A model generated the notes under the pieces. The model did no database searches and was not told where the DNA came from. It saw nothing but the letters and a program-made list of their open reading frames with translations. From Pseudoalteromonas luteoviolacea S2607 (GTDB lineage Bacteria > Pseudomonadota > Gammaproteobacteria > Enterobacterales > Alteromonadaceae), in assembly GCF_001625575.1 (NCBI RefSeq), contig NZ_AUXV01000015.1, forward strand, positions 1 to 64,000: a stretch of DNA of 64,000 nt. The letters are read 5' to 3'. The translations under genes and the position numbers were made by a program. Shown here piece after piece: positions 56,801-64,000 of this stretch. Every line of letters begins with the position of its first letter. The stretch's first letter is position 1.

Positions 56801-57029
56801 AAATATCGCAATTACCACAGCGCATGGCCAAAGCAACTTACATATTTTATATAAAAATGGTGGTTGGCCCAGCGACAATGATAAAGACGCCGAGTCAAAT
56901 TCAGGCACAACAACGGAGTGCATCACAGTTCCTGCTGGCACTCAATATTGGTCTTACTTAAAGATCTCAGGAGATGCCAAAGACACAAGTATTATTGTCG
57001 ACTTTGATAGCCGTCAATGTAGGCAATAA
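53856..57029 (+). CDS. Secreted M43-type metalloprotease with PKD and GEVED domains
   Basis: A 1057-residue exported protease. Signal peptide to about residue 36 (SAFATAPALA, then G). The catalytic domain (110-380) has the zinc motif HEFGHWLNLPH, then DTPQMSS, and a later Met-turn-like ENFMHYSDN. Next come two PPC-like domains (AFYLDGYDEDPDMYVSKGK; VIPGGYQGDPDLYASMNK). Two PKD domains follow (ANGPYSGLLGENISFSS; ANGPYTGQTGKSVSFSS), then a GEVED domain (WVAWIDFNENGQFEQSEQV ... GDGEVEDYTV) and a C-terminal PPC-like region. Accessory domains usually bind polymers such as collagen or chitin. ATG 53856 has AGGAG 7 nt upstream. Confidence 0.93.
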   Translation: MYLSKTVLTSSPSNRALNYITAALLSAFATAPALAGETVKPSLITTNNSASVAAHAQHTHSGQICGTDHNAQSWSAIQKENARQAKISSSFASQIMSTLATQDDLAAENGNGVPGRYYIPVVVHVYGDRYNCETGTYCLTEQKIIDGLNKSNEDFLGLITDDGPIAPEFQAIRKNLNIEFVLAKKDPNGQPTNGIVRYPDKAGYGKGSGVDDQIAADAWDNFKYMNIYVQHDLYDDGSTNNSGVAWYPQLSMSQNGLSRVVYNGDYIGANTNENFRSVLTHEFGHWLNLPHTFDGSCTVHSEAFCNATGDGSCDTPQMSSSILQDNAKNCLGQPTNTENFMHYSDNYAMFTKDQVDRMTAALHGPARATIWSNANLIATGLGEYTSDADHPWDGTSGAVVPPKGTVVQSFSDLSAQKGETDNFEISVPEGTQAVAFYLDGYDEDPDMYVSKGKAPVKNGDSWDADFISFRSAGSPELVTLSAPSSTETYHTTIDAFSAYSNATLSIISGIDNTLCQGCERVFLSEVKGLKSAKGAEPKTYQFDIPADAIRTVAVIPGGYQGDPDLYASMNKVPTTDSFDCGPFSAPRLSEYCEFSAGGGTLNLLVDPFLEYSDASLVVYYERATDSELPIAQANGPYSGLLGENISFSSAGSFDSNGSIASYHWDFGDGNTSTSANPVHAYQQANTYTVKLTVTDNDGNSASDTASAQIKSENLAPVANANGPYTGQTGKSVSFSSANSSDPDGSIVSYQWQFGDGQSSSAANPTHTYAEAGDYIASLTVTDNEGLKHTAQANVNITGVDYCEADGNTRYEWIANVQSGSFSNPSQANGYSDFTSKVINLNEGDNQFTLTAGGNYTEHWVAWIDFNENGQFEQSEQVMSNVSGKGAVTGTISVPSGTVGKTVRMRIAMKYDGAATSPCGRIGDGEVEDYTVTIKPSDADKQVPNACATQTPITGGRLEAGQAACLGGNGTLWLSIGDINSAQNIAITTAHGQSNLHILYKNGGWPSDNDKDAESNSGTTTECITVPAGTQYWSYLKISGDAKDTSIIVDFDSRQCRQ

Positions 57030-57060
57030 ATAACGAAAAGTTTCATCCTTATTCTCACCA

Positions 57061-57094
57061 AAAGCGCTGAATGAAACACTTCGGCGCTTTTTTT
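57061..57094 (+). terminator. Terminator after the M43 protease gene
   Basis: AAAGCGCTGAA/TTCGGCGCTTT (one G-T pair) with an 8-nt loop and a following T-run; A-rich on the other side, so probably shared with the convergent kinase gene. Confidence 0.88.
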
Positions 57095-59903
57095 ATCTTT
57101 GAATAATGCTCGCCGGCAGCGTGATATCAAAAGTGACGCCCTGCTCTGTACTGTCTCTATAATTTATTTGACCATCAAGCACAAAATTCATCAGGTTAAA
57201 GATCATGTATAAACCTAGCCCAACATTTCCCTCACTACGGGCAGTAGTAAAAAAAGGCTCGAAAATATGTGGTCTCGCCTCGCTGTCCATACCAACGCCA
57301 TCATCACTAAAAGTAAGTTGTAAGCCGTCATCATCCGCGTGTACACCAATATGTATTGTCCCTGATTTATTTTTAAAGCCATGTTGCAAAGAGTTTTTAC
57401 ATAAGTCCTCGAATACCTTACCTAAGGCTTGCGTGTCACAATTTACGTGGATCTCCTCATGACAATCGATATCAACACTTAGCCCAGCCCCTTTTACATT
57501 ATGTGTAACCATTGCCTGTATAAACTCTTTTAGCTGTACAGTTGTCGCAGAGCTTACATACTCATGTACCGATGCGTGCTTAAACCGCTTTACAAGCTGC
57601 GCCGCTCTACCAATATTGCTTTCTATAAGCTGAGTGCCTGATAGGGATACTTCAATAAAACTTTTGGTGTCGCTCAGAGTTAATTTGCTTGCTTCTAATT
57701 TTTCTTTAAACACAGCCAGCTCTTCTTGCAATACAGAGCTGGCCGTAACTGAGTTGCCCAAAGGGGTGTTCAGTTCATGAGATACACCAGTTACAAGACG
57801 CCCCAGCGATGCCATTTTTTGCGCTTCTAGTAACGAAGACTGGGTTGTTGTGAGCTCATCAAGCGTTGACGCAAGCTCATCCCTTGATTGTTGTAAGCTT
57901 ATCGTACGCTCTTCCACCCGTTGCTCTAATGTTGCATTCAGCTCAGCAAGTGCCAATTCTGATGCTTTAATCTGAGAAATATCTTTTATGGTGCCACTCA
58001 CACGTAAGGCTGCACCGTCTTCATCGCGCGCGGTAACCTTTCCGCGATCCAATACCCATAGCCAGTCCCCTGTTTGGGTCATCACACGGTAGCTCACCTC
58101 GTAAAAATCAATTTTTCCCTGCAAGTGCAAAGAAAAGCATTCTTGTAAGTGAGCAAAATCATCAGGATGAACAACCGATTTTATTTTTTCTAAATCAGTT
58201 CCTATGTATTCATTTGGCAAACGCAAGTCACGCGCTTGATTATCACGAGTAATGACACCAGATTGTAGGTCCCAATCCCATAGTTCATCCCCACTGCCCC
58301 ACAATGCAAATGCCAAACGCTCTTTTGCATCGCTCACCAATTTGAGTGCAGCTTGCTTCACTTTTAATTGTTTATTTTTGCTGCGCCAAAAATACGCAAA
58401 AGACAAAATACTAAATACCAGTAATAGGCTAATAAATATGAAAAGCTGGCGGGTTGCTTGTTGTTTCAGCTCTAGATCCTTAATTTGATTTTGTTGTGTC
58501 AAATTTGCAATTTCACGTTTTTGCTCAGCCACATCAAATTCGATGGACAAGGCTCTAATTTGATATTGATTGTTAATAGTGTCCCATTTAGATTTCAGCT
58601 CATTATGCGCCTTCAAATACTCTAAGGCTTGTCCGATCTCCCCTTGCTCTTCAAATATCGAGGAAAGCTCGGCGTAATACTCTATCAGCCATGCGTCGCG
58701 CTCATGAGCTTTAGCCACGTCTATCGCTAACAGGTAAGATTGAATTGCTTGCTTGGCGTGATTTCGCTGTAGATGTAGCTTTGCAAATGCATGGTGAATT
58801 TCTGCGATTCTATCTTCCCAACGGGAGCCCTGATACAACGGAATACTCTTTAGCAAGTAATCTTCTGCCAGCGCTAACTGACCAGTTTTAATATATAACC
58901 GGCCCAAGTCGAGAAAAGTAGAGACATTCGGATCTGGCCGATCTAATGTTTTTTTAAGCGCCAATGCATTTAACAACGACTCCTCTGCCTTTCGGTAATC
59001 ACCAACTAAACGGTACACACTGCCGAGTCGGTTGTAAGTATGAATGACGCCCAATTCGTAACCTAGCTTCTCCTTCAGGTGCAATGATTTATTATGCATT
59101 TCTACAGAGCGTTCGTAATCTGAGACCTCTTCCAAATAGGTACCCATATTGCTGTAATATATCGCAAGATTTCTTTCATCATTTAACGCCAAAGCATTGT
59201 CAATTGCTTGATTTTGATGAAGTAACACCTTTTCATAGAGCCCCATTTTCCTGTACAAAGAGGCCAGCCTTTGATGCAAAGATGCTACGCCTGACAACTT
59301 ATTCAGTTTCTGAAATTGATCTAAACTATATAAATAATCTGCAAGTGCGGCTTGGTAGTCTTTTATTTTGGAGTTTAAATTTCCAGAAATGCGATAAGCT
59401 GTCGCTAAGTGTGATTCATGCCCAATTGACGTTGCTAAGGAAATCGCACTCTCGGTTAATAAATTGGCAGACTCCAAATTGTTCCTTCTTGATTCAATAT
59501 CAGCATTTATCAAAAGGGCCAATACCTGCCCTTCTGCATTGTTACTCTGCTGGGCAATAGCAAGCGCTGTTTTGGCTAGCTCATTGGCGCGTGATAAGTC
59601 ACCAAACGCAAAATAAGCTTTCGCCAAATAGCTATGTAATTTGGACGCTTGCGTTTCATTTGCAAACCTATCTAGGAGCTTCAATCCTGCTTCGCCATGT
59701 TTAATAGATGCCTCTGTATCAAAGTGATAATGCACTTTCACAAACTCAATAATTGCTGCAACTTTTGCAGCTCCTTCACTGCGCTCAATGGCGTTATGCA
59801 TGGCTTCTACACTGTTTTGTGTGCTTGCAAGACAGCTTTCAACAGACAAGAAAAGACTCAATATAAGCAGGAGAGTTTTGATTATTAGATTTGAACTTAG
59901 CAT
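57093..59903 (-). CDS. Sensor histidine kinase with periplasmic TPR array and PAS domain
   Basis: A 936-residue kinase. Signal/anchor segment (NLIIKTLLLILSLFLSVES), then about eight to ten TPR repeats to residue 440 (SKLHSYLAKAYFAFGDLSRA, AIYYSNMGTYLEEVSDYERS). One membrane helix (LFIFISLLLVFSILSFAYFW), a PAS domain (ELWDWDLQSGVITRD, VVHPDDFAHL, GTIKDISQ), a coiled coil, HisKA with His in GVSHELNTPLG, and HATPase with KNSLQHG, FSDDGVGMD and GNVGLGLYM. The TPR part would be periplasmic and sense a peptide or partner protein. No response regulator is adjacent. ATG 59903 gives the clean leader; GTG 59939 is longer. Confidence 0.9.
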   Translation of the reverse strand: MLSSNLIIKTLLLILSLFLSVESCLASTQNSVEAMHNAIERSEGAAKVAAIIEFVKVHYHFDTEASIKHGEAGLKLLDRFANETQASKLHSYLAKAYFAFGDLSRANELAKTALAIAQQSNNAEGQVLALLINADIESRRNNLESANLLTESAISLATSIGHESHLATAYRISGNLNSKIKDYQAALADYLYSLDQFQKLNKLSGVASLHQRLASLYRKMGLYEKVLLHQNQAIDNALALNDERNLAIYYSNMGTYLEEVSDYERSVEMHNKSLHLKEKLGYELGVIHTYNRLGSVYRLVGDYRKAEESLLNALALKKTLDRPDPNVSTFLDLGRLYIKTGQLALAEDYLLKSIPLYQGSRWEDRIAEIHHAFAKLHLQRNHAKQAIQSYLLAIDVAKAHERDAWLIEYYAELSSIFEEQGEIGQALEYLKAHNELKSKWDTINNQYQIRALSIEFDVAEQKREIANLTQQNQIKDLELKQQATRQLFIFISLLLVFSILSFAYFWRSKNKQLKVKQAALKLVSDAKERLAFALWGSGDELWDWDLQSGVITRDNQARDLRLPNEYIGTDLEKIKSVVHPDDFAHLQECFSLHLQGKIDFYEVSYRVMTQTGDWLWVLDRGKVTARDEDGAALRVSGTIKDISQIKASELALAELNATLEQRVEERTISLQQSRDELASTLDELTTTQSSLLEAQKMASLGRLVTGVSHELNTPLGNSVTASSVLQEELAVFKEKLEASKLTLSDTKSFIEVSLSGTQLIESNIGRAAQLVKRFKHASVHEYVSSATTVQLKEFIQAMVTHNVKGAGLSVDIDCHEEIHVNCDTQALGKVFEDLCKNSLQHGFKNKSGTIHIGVHADDDGLQLTFSDDGVGMDSEARPHIFEPFFTTARSEGNVGLGLYMIFNLMNFVLDGQINYRDSTEQGVTFDITLPASIIQR

Positions 59904-60131
59904 TGTACGACCTGAACCACCCACCGCAAAGACTACCACTCTTTATAGTCCCTTAAATGAAAAATGCCTAGTTTTAATGCTCTAATCAAATACAAGGAAA
60001 GACTAAAAAATCAAACAAAGTCAGAAATTTATCCACGGTATTTGATTTAGAGAGAGTACTAAAGTTTAGAGTTCTAGAGGTGCCAACAGGTGACTAAAGT
60101 GCGTGCAATAATTGTATATAAAAACCATAAA

Positions 60132-60169
60132 TGTAAAGGCTTTACAAGCAGTTTCGTAAAGCCTTTACA
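60132..60169 (-). terminator. Hairpin after the small membrane gene
   Basis: TGTAAAGGCTTTAC/GTAAAGCCTTTACA, perfect 14-bp stem with a 10-nt loop, 34 nt after the 60203 stop on the minus strand. A short TTTA follows. The remaining spacer to 59904 shows no gene. Confidence 0.6.
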
Positions 60170-60202
60170 GTATTAGCAGCAACCTGTTTTAAAGCTTGCT
60201 GT

Positions 60203-60415
60203 TTAAATTAGAGGTAGTCCACCGATAAATAAATGCAGTACACCAAGCGCAATGGCTGCTAACCCGACTCGCTCCTCATAGGGCGTCAGTGCATTTTTAG
60301 CCTTTACAAACAATTCTACTTGGTTGAATTTAGGCTCGTTTTTCAAAAGTAAAACCCCGCTTCCAATAAAGAATGCAGAGTTGTGTTCACTGCACTGAAC
60401 ACTTATCACCCTCAT
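60203..60415 (-). CDS. Small membrane protein after lysE-like gene
   Basis: A 70-residue open frame with two hydrophobic parts (NSAFFIGSGVLLL and RVGLAAIALGVLHLFIGGLPLI). It starts 13 nt after the LysE-like stop, so it would be co-transcribed. No good ribosome site is seen before ATG 60415; GTG 60409 is possible. Probably real on position and hydrophobicity, with unknown function. Confidence 0.45.
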   Translation of the reverse strand: MRVISVQCSEHNSAFFIGSGVLLLKNEPKFNQVELFVKAKNALTPYEERVGLAAIALGVLHLFIGGLPLI

Positions 60416-60428
60416 CGATGCTATGTTA

Positions 60429-61028
60429 TTACAAGGTGATATTAAGACCTATTAGTACATATCCGCATACCACTAGCAGTAACACGCCCGTTATCCGATT
60501 TAAACTGGTTATGTAACGCGAAAGAGAAAAAATATCGGACATTTTTTTACCTACGATGGCCCATAAACTTAGACTAAGAAAACAAATGATGCCGTATAAA
60601 CAAACAAATACAATAAGTTGTGATAACTGGCCTTCTTCCACAAATAAGCTCGTACCGGCAATTGCTGCTAGCCAAGCTTTAGGGTTTAAAATCATCAAAG
60701 CAACTCCGGACCACACCCCAATTTGTGAATTTGATGAAGATTGTAAGTTCGAACCTGATCTAAAAAACTGTATTGCCAAGTAACAAATAAAACCACATCC
60801 TAACAACGCGACTAAGTTTGTTAGCCAAGCATATTTTTGAATAAGCAAATTGAGCCCGACTCCGGCGCAAAACAATACACTACTAAAACCAAGTGTTGCG
60901 CCTACTACAAAGGGGATGGTACGGCCCACCCCGTCTTTGACTGCACGTGAAAATATAATGACATTGACCGGACCTGGCGTAATCGACATTGAAAACGCAT
61001 ATAAACTCATAGCGAGTAAAGCAGACAT
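60429..61028 (-). CDS. LysE/RhtB-family amino-acid exporter
   Basis: A 199-residue LysE-family translocator with six hydrophobic segments. The signature MSITPGPVNVIIFSRAVKDGVGR matches the conserved TPGP...G...G motif, and ALMILNPKAWLAAIAG is the second conserved motif. By family it exports an amino acid; the substrate is not evident. ATG 61028 has AGGAG 7 nt upstream. It is divergent from a LysR gene, the usual arrangement for a regulator-exporter pair. Confidence 0.93.
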   Translation of the reverse strand: MSALLAMSLYAFSMSITPGPVNVIIFSRAVKDGVGRTIPFVVGATLGFSSVLFCAGVGLNLLIQKYAWLTNLVALLGCGFICYLAIQFFRSGSNLQSSSNSQIGVWSGVALMILNPKAWLAAIAGTSLFVEEGQLSQLIVFVCLYGIICFLSLSLWAIVGKKMSDIFSLSRYITSLNRITGVLLLVVCGYVLIGLNITL

Positions 61029-61127
61029 CTTTCTCTCCTTTTTTCTTTACCAACTCAGTTTATACTTGGACCTTTTGGTTTATTAGATGATATAAATAGA
61101 TTTAACTATTCTAAAAACTTACTCAAT

Positions 61128-62009
61128 ATGATTGATGATTTAAAAAGCATTGCCATTTTCTCAGCGGTTGTAGAGCATGGTTCATTTCGAGGCGCGGCAA
61201 GGGCGCTAAAGCTTTCTCCATCTGTTGTCAGTTATCATATTTCTACACTTGAAAAAAAGCTTGATGCAGCACTTTTATATCGTTCAACCCGCAAGTTATC
61301 TCTCACCCCACAAGGAGAAAAACTACACCAAGTCAGTGAAAAAATGCTTACTACAGTTGAGCATGGGCTGCTATCGATTACCGAGCAAAGTGCTGTGTTA
61401 AGAGGCAAGTTAAGCATTAGTTTACCAACAGCATTAACCCACTCAATATATGCTCATACACTGGCGGACTTTTGCAAAAACCACCCACACCTTGAAATCA
61501 ACATTATTTACAGTGATGTGTTTGAAAACCTGATAGAAAAAGGTATTGATTTGGCGATACGTGCAGGCAACCTACCAGACAGTGATCTTAAGAGTAAACG
61601 ACTTGGCGAAATTGAGAGAAAACTGGTCTGCACGAGTCACTTTTTAGCGCAATATGTTGCCCCATCACACCCTCGAGACCTTGCCCACATTCCATGGGTC
61701 AGACTAGCAAGTTTGCCAGCTAAGCGTCGCCTTTTTCACACAAAGTTTGGACATATGGATGTTGAGTTTCCATATCAGGTAACAGCCAATAGTGTTGAGG
61801 GCATGACGCAGCTATGTAAAGACGGCCTTGGCATTGCTACACCGCCGGCATATTTAGTGAAGGATTGTTTGCAAACCGGCGCATTAATTGAACTCTTACC
61901 GGGCTGGCGCGTATCTCCGATACCCGTGTTCGCTATCTGGCCTAATAACGCAACCAAAAAGAGCGCGACCATGCGATTAGTCGCGCATCTTGCAAAGGCT
62001 ATAACTTAA
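61128..62009 (+). CDS. LysR-family transcriptional regulator
   Basis: A 293-residue LTTR: helix-turn-helix [30 protein letters not shown] (in pieces), [15 protein letters not shown], then the effector domain with [14 protein letters not shown], typical of the CrgA-like subgroup. It faces the LysE gene across a 99-nt spacer and likely controls it. Its last 4 nt overlap the convergent aldehyde dehydrogenase gene. Confidence 0.94.
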   Translation: MIDDLKSIAIFSAVVEHGSFRGAARALKLSPSVVSYHISTLEKKLDAALLYRSTRKLSLTPQGEKLHQVSEKMLTTVEHGLLSITEQSAVLRGKLSISLPTALTHSIYAHTLADFCKNHPHLEINIIYSDVFENLIEKGIDLAIRAGNLPDSDLKSKRLGEIERKLVCTSHFLAQYVAPSHPRDLAHIPWVRLASLPAKRRLFHTKFGHMDVEFPYQVTANSVEGMTQLCKDGLGIATPPAYLVKDCLQTGALIELLPGWRVSPIPVFAIWPNNATKKSATMRLVAHLAKAIT

Positions 62010-63526
62010 AAGAACCCTAAAGGACTTTCACTATAGCTGACTAGAAGGTTTTTAGTTTGTTGGTAATGATCTAACGCTTTTTTGTGGGTCTCTCGGCCAA
62101 TTCCTGAGCGCTTATAACCGCCAAATGCCGCATGGGCAGGATACATGTGATAGCAATTTGTCCACACTCTACCCGCTTCAATTTTACGACCAAATTGATA
62201 TGCGCGATTCATATTCCGCGTCCAAACTCCAGCACCAAGGCCAAACTCGCTACTATTAGCCATTGCTAATGCTTCTGCCTCGTCTTTAAATGTGCACAGC
62301 GAAATCACAGGTCCAAAAATTTCCTCTTGGAAAACTCGCATATCATTGTGACCTTTAAGCAGCGTTGGTTGAATATAATAACCTTGCTCAAACTCATTAT
62401 CGAGTTTTTCAACCTCTCCTCCCAAGAGTACTTTTGCCCCCTCTTGCTTACCAATATCGATGTAGCTCAATATCTTATCAAACTGCGCCTGTGAAGCTTG
62501 CGCCCCTACCATTGTTTCAGTATCTAATGGATTTCCACGCTTTATTTGCTGAGTCCGCTCGATCACTTTGGCGATGAACTCATCATAGATATCTTCTTGC
62601 ACAAATAACCTAGACGGACACGTGCATACTTCGCCTTGATTAAAGTAAGCAAGTACAGCACCCTCAATACACTTACTTAAATACTCGTCATCTTTATCCA
62701 TCACATCATTGAAATATATATTTGGTGATTTCCCACCCAATTCCACTGTAGACGGAATAATATTGTCTGCAGCACATTTCAAAATATGCGAACCAACTGG
62801 TGTAGAGCCAGTGAATGCAATTTTAGCGATTCGATTGCTTGTGGCGAGCGCTTCTCCTGCTTCTTTACCGAACCCATTTACTATATTAAGTACCCCACTT
62901 GGCAGTAAATCTTCAATCAATTCCACCAGCACTAAAATAGATACAGGTGTTTGTTCCGCAGGCTTTAAAACAACACAGTTACCAGCAGCCAGGGCCGGTG
63001 CAAGTTTCCATGCGGCCATAAGCAATGGAAAGTTCCAAGGGATGATCTGCCCAACGACACCCAATGGTTCATGAAAGTGATAGGCAACAGTGTGTTCGTC
63101 GATTTCTCCGATACTACCTTCTTGGGCACGGATACAGCCTGCAAAGTAACGAAAGTGGTCAGCTGCAAGTGGCACATCCGCGGCCAATGTTTCACGAATT
63201 GCTTTGCCGTTATCCCATGTCTCCGCCACAGCTAAGTACTCTAGATTCTCTTCGATACGGTCTGCAATTTTCAACAAAATGTTGCTGCGCTGAGTAACCG
63301 ACGTTGTACCCCACCGCTCTTTTGCCTGATGCGCTGCGTCTAGTGCCAGTGTTATATCTTTCTCGTTTGAACGCGCAACTTGGCAAAAACATTTGCCATT
63401 CACGGGGCTGATATTTTCAAAGTATGCACCATCGACTGGTGGGGTCCATTTTCCGCCAATATAATTCTCATACTGAGATTTAAAATTCACAATGGCTTCT
63501 GGTGAATTAGGATTAGCATAAATCAT
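62006..63526 (-). CDS. NAD(P)-dependent aldehyde dehydrogenase
   Basis: A 506-residue [27 protein letters not shown] (in pieces), NAD-binding [11 protein letters not shown], catalytic Glu in [12 protein letters not shown], and catalytic Cys in [11 protein letters not shown]. Length and the tail ([21 protein letters not shown]) fit the ExaC/AldB group that oxidises acetaldehyde and similar aldehydes. ATG 63526 has GAGG 7 nt upstream. A divergent AraC-like regulator starts 153 nt away. Confidence 0.95.
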   Translation of the reverse strand: MIYANPNSPEAIVNFKSQYENYIGGKWTPPVDGAYFENISPVNGKCFCQVARSNEKDITLALDAAHQAKERWGTTSVTQRSNILLKIADRIEENLEYLAVAETWDNGKAIRETLAADVPLAADHFRYFAGCIRAQEGSIGEIDEHTVAYHFHEPLGVVGQIIPWNFPLLMAAWKLAPALAAGNCVVLKPAEQTPVSILVLVELIEDLLPSGVLNIVNGFGKEAGEALATSNRIAKIAFTGSTPVGSHILKCAADNIIPSTVELGGKSPNIYFNDVMDKDDEYLSKCIEGAVLAYFNQGEVCTCPSRLFVQEDIYDEFIAKVIERTQQIKRGNPLDTETMVGAQASQAQFDKILSYIDIGKQEGAKVLLGGEVEKLDNEFEQGYYIQPTLLKGHNDMRVFQEEIFGPVISLCTFKDEAEALAMANSSEFGLGAGVWTRNMNRAYQFGRKIEAGRVWTNCYHMYPAHAAFGGYKRSGIGRETHKKALDHYQQTKNLLVSYSESPLGFF

Positions 63527-63679
63527 AAGTGCCTCTTCAATTCGATGTTGTCATTAATTATTGGCCACATTAACGTGGTCTTTTTTTTCATTTGATTGAC
63601 ATTAATAAAAAGGCAGATTAAAAACTTAACAATCCGTACAAAAAGTTTGCGCACGAGTCCAAACAAGGAACATACATAG

Positions 63680-64000
63680 ATGCTAGAACAACTGAACAAG
63701 CAAAGACAAAAAGTTTCTTCATTGGTTGAGAATCGGGTTCATTTTGCAGCCAAAGATGTTGAGCTAAGTATCTATGATACTTATGAAAATGCAGAACGCA
63801 TTCGTCTGTGTTCCAGTGAGGTTTTATTTTGCGGAATGTTAGCGGGTAAAAAAGTCATGCATGTCGACAGCTGCGACTACCATAAACCATTTTTGCCAAA
63901 TGAGAGTTTCGTACTTGCACCGCATCAAGCTGTTTATATCGATTTCCCAACAGCCTGTTTAGATAAACCTACCACGTGCCTTGCAATTGAAATAAGTAAA
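63680..64000 (+). CDS. AraC-family-like regulator, N-terminal part (cut by window edge)
   Basis: The ATG at 63680 has AAGGAA 9 nt upstream. The visible 107 residues look like the cupin-like effector domain of AraC regulators of the AraC_N type (RIRLCSSEVLFCGMLAGKKV, then VDSCDYHKPFLPNESFVLAP). The DNA-binding part lies beyond the window. Its divergent position relative to the aldehyde dehydrogenase suggests it controls that gene. Confidence 0.65.
   Translation, partial: MLEQLNKQRQKVSSLVENRVHFAAKDVELSIYDTYENAERIRLCSSEVLFCGMLAGKKVMHVDSCDYHKPFLPNESFVLAPHQAVYIDFPTACLDKPTTCLAIEISK

Noticed and set aside
59084-59560. 158-codon plus-strand open frame
   Set aside because: It is antisense to the TPR region of the histidine kinase and has no start signals or recognisable domains.

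Overview
The window looks like chromosomal DNA of a marine gammaproteobacterium close to Pseudoalteromonas. Evidence is the moderate-to-low GC, the overall protein flavour, two large TIGR01782-type TonB receptors, secreted S9 peptidases, a cytosolic CZB chemoreceptor, a DUF1800/DUF1501 pair and a multidomain M43 metalloprotease. This assignment is inference; there is no rRNA or marker gene in the window. I saw no tRNA, rRNA, CRISPR array, intact insertion sequence or prophage.

Layout. 1-2077: a Maf/DUF115 glycosyltransferase-like gene directly upstream of a truncated exported protein with GAGDSF hexapeptide repeats. 2299-4653: ahpC and ahpF peroxide defence. 4921-9741: DUF3429 protein, diguanylate cyclase, CZB chemoreceptor, a BMT5-like methyltransferase with a zinc finger, and an RhtA exporter. 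9793-16268: an S9-family protein whose catalytic Ser is replaced by Gly, a LacI regulator abutting a glycosyltransferase, and a ThrE-type exporter. 16776-30341: two paralogous TonB receptors, a TonB/Sel1 protein, a phospholipase A2-like lipoprotein, a CadC/ToxR-like regulator with a beta-propeller sensor region, and an active S9 peptidase. 30633-37036: class III adenylate cyclase, an S41/beta-lactamase fusion lipoprotein, an alpha/beta hydrolase and a YdcF-like protein.

38109-45473 is the most accessory-looking stretch. It holds a glycosyltransferase, a very AT-rich spacer, and a single-gene assembly line (adenylation, carrier protein, alpha-oxoamine synthase, SCP2-like tail; 39383-42952). 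Directly behind it is a small array of minus-strand gene cassettes separated by attC-type sites with no integrase in the window (CALIN-like, 43108-45473). The array includes a CPCC-family gene broken by an in-frame TGA and a half attC fused to a 5'-truncated gene.

45950-47727 is a zinc-starvation operon: a COG0523 GTPase (ZigA) and a DksA paralogue that lacks two of the four zinc cysteines, behind a Zur-box palindrome. It is followed by a 69-codon gene containing a perfect 19-bp inverted repeat, and by a 50-codon unannotated gene whose product looks like a RiPP/bacteriocin precursor (48479-48631). 49044-57029 has the DUF1800/DUF1501 pair, an HDAC-family deacetylase and the M43 protease. 57093-64000 has a TPR-PAS histidine kinase, a LysE exporter with a divergent LysR regulator, an aldehyde dehydrogenase and the start of a divergent AraC-like regulator.

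The strongest candidates for something new are the A-PCP-AOS-SCP2 megaenzyme, the CALIN array beside it, the orphan precursor peptide, and the Maf/GAGDSF-repeat pair.
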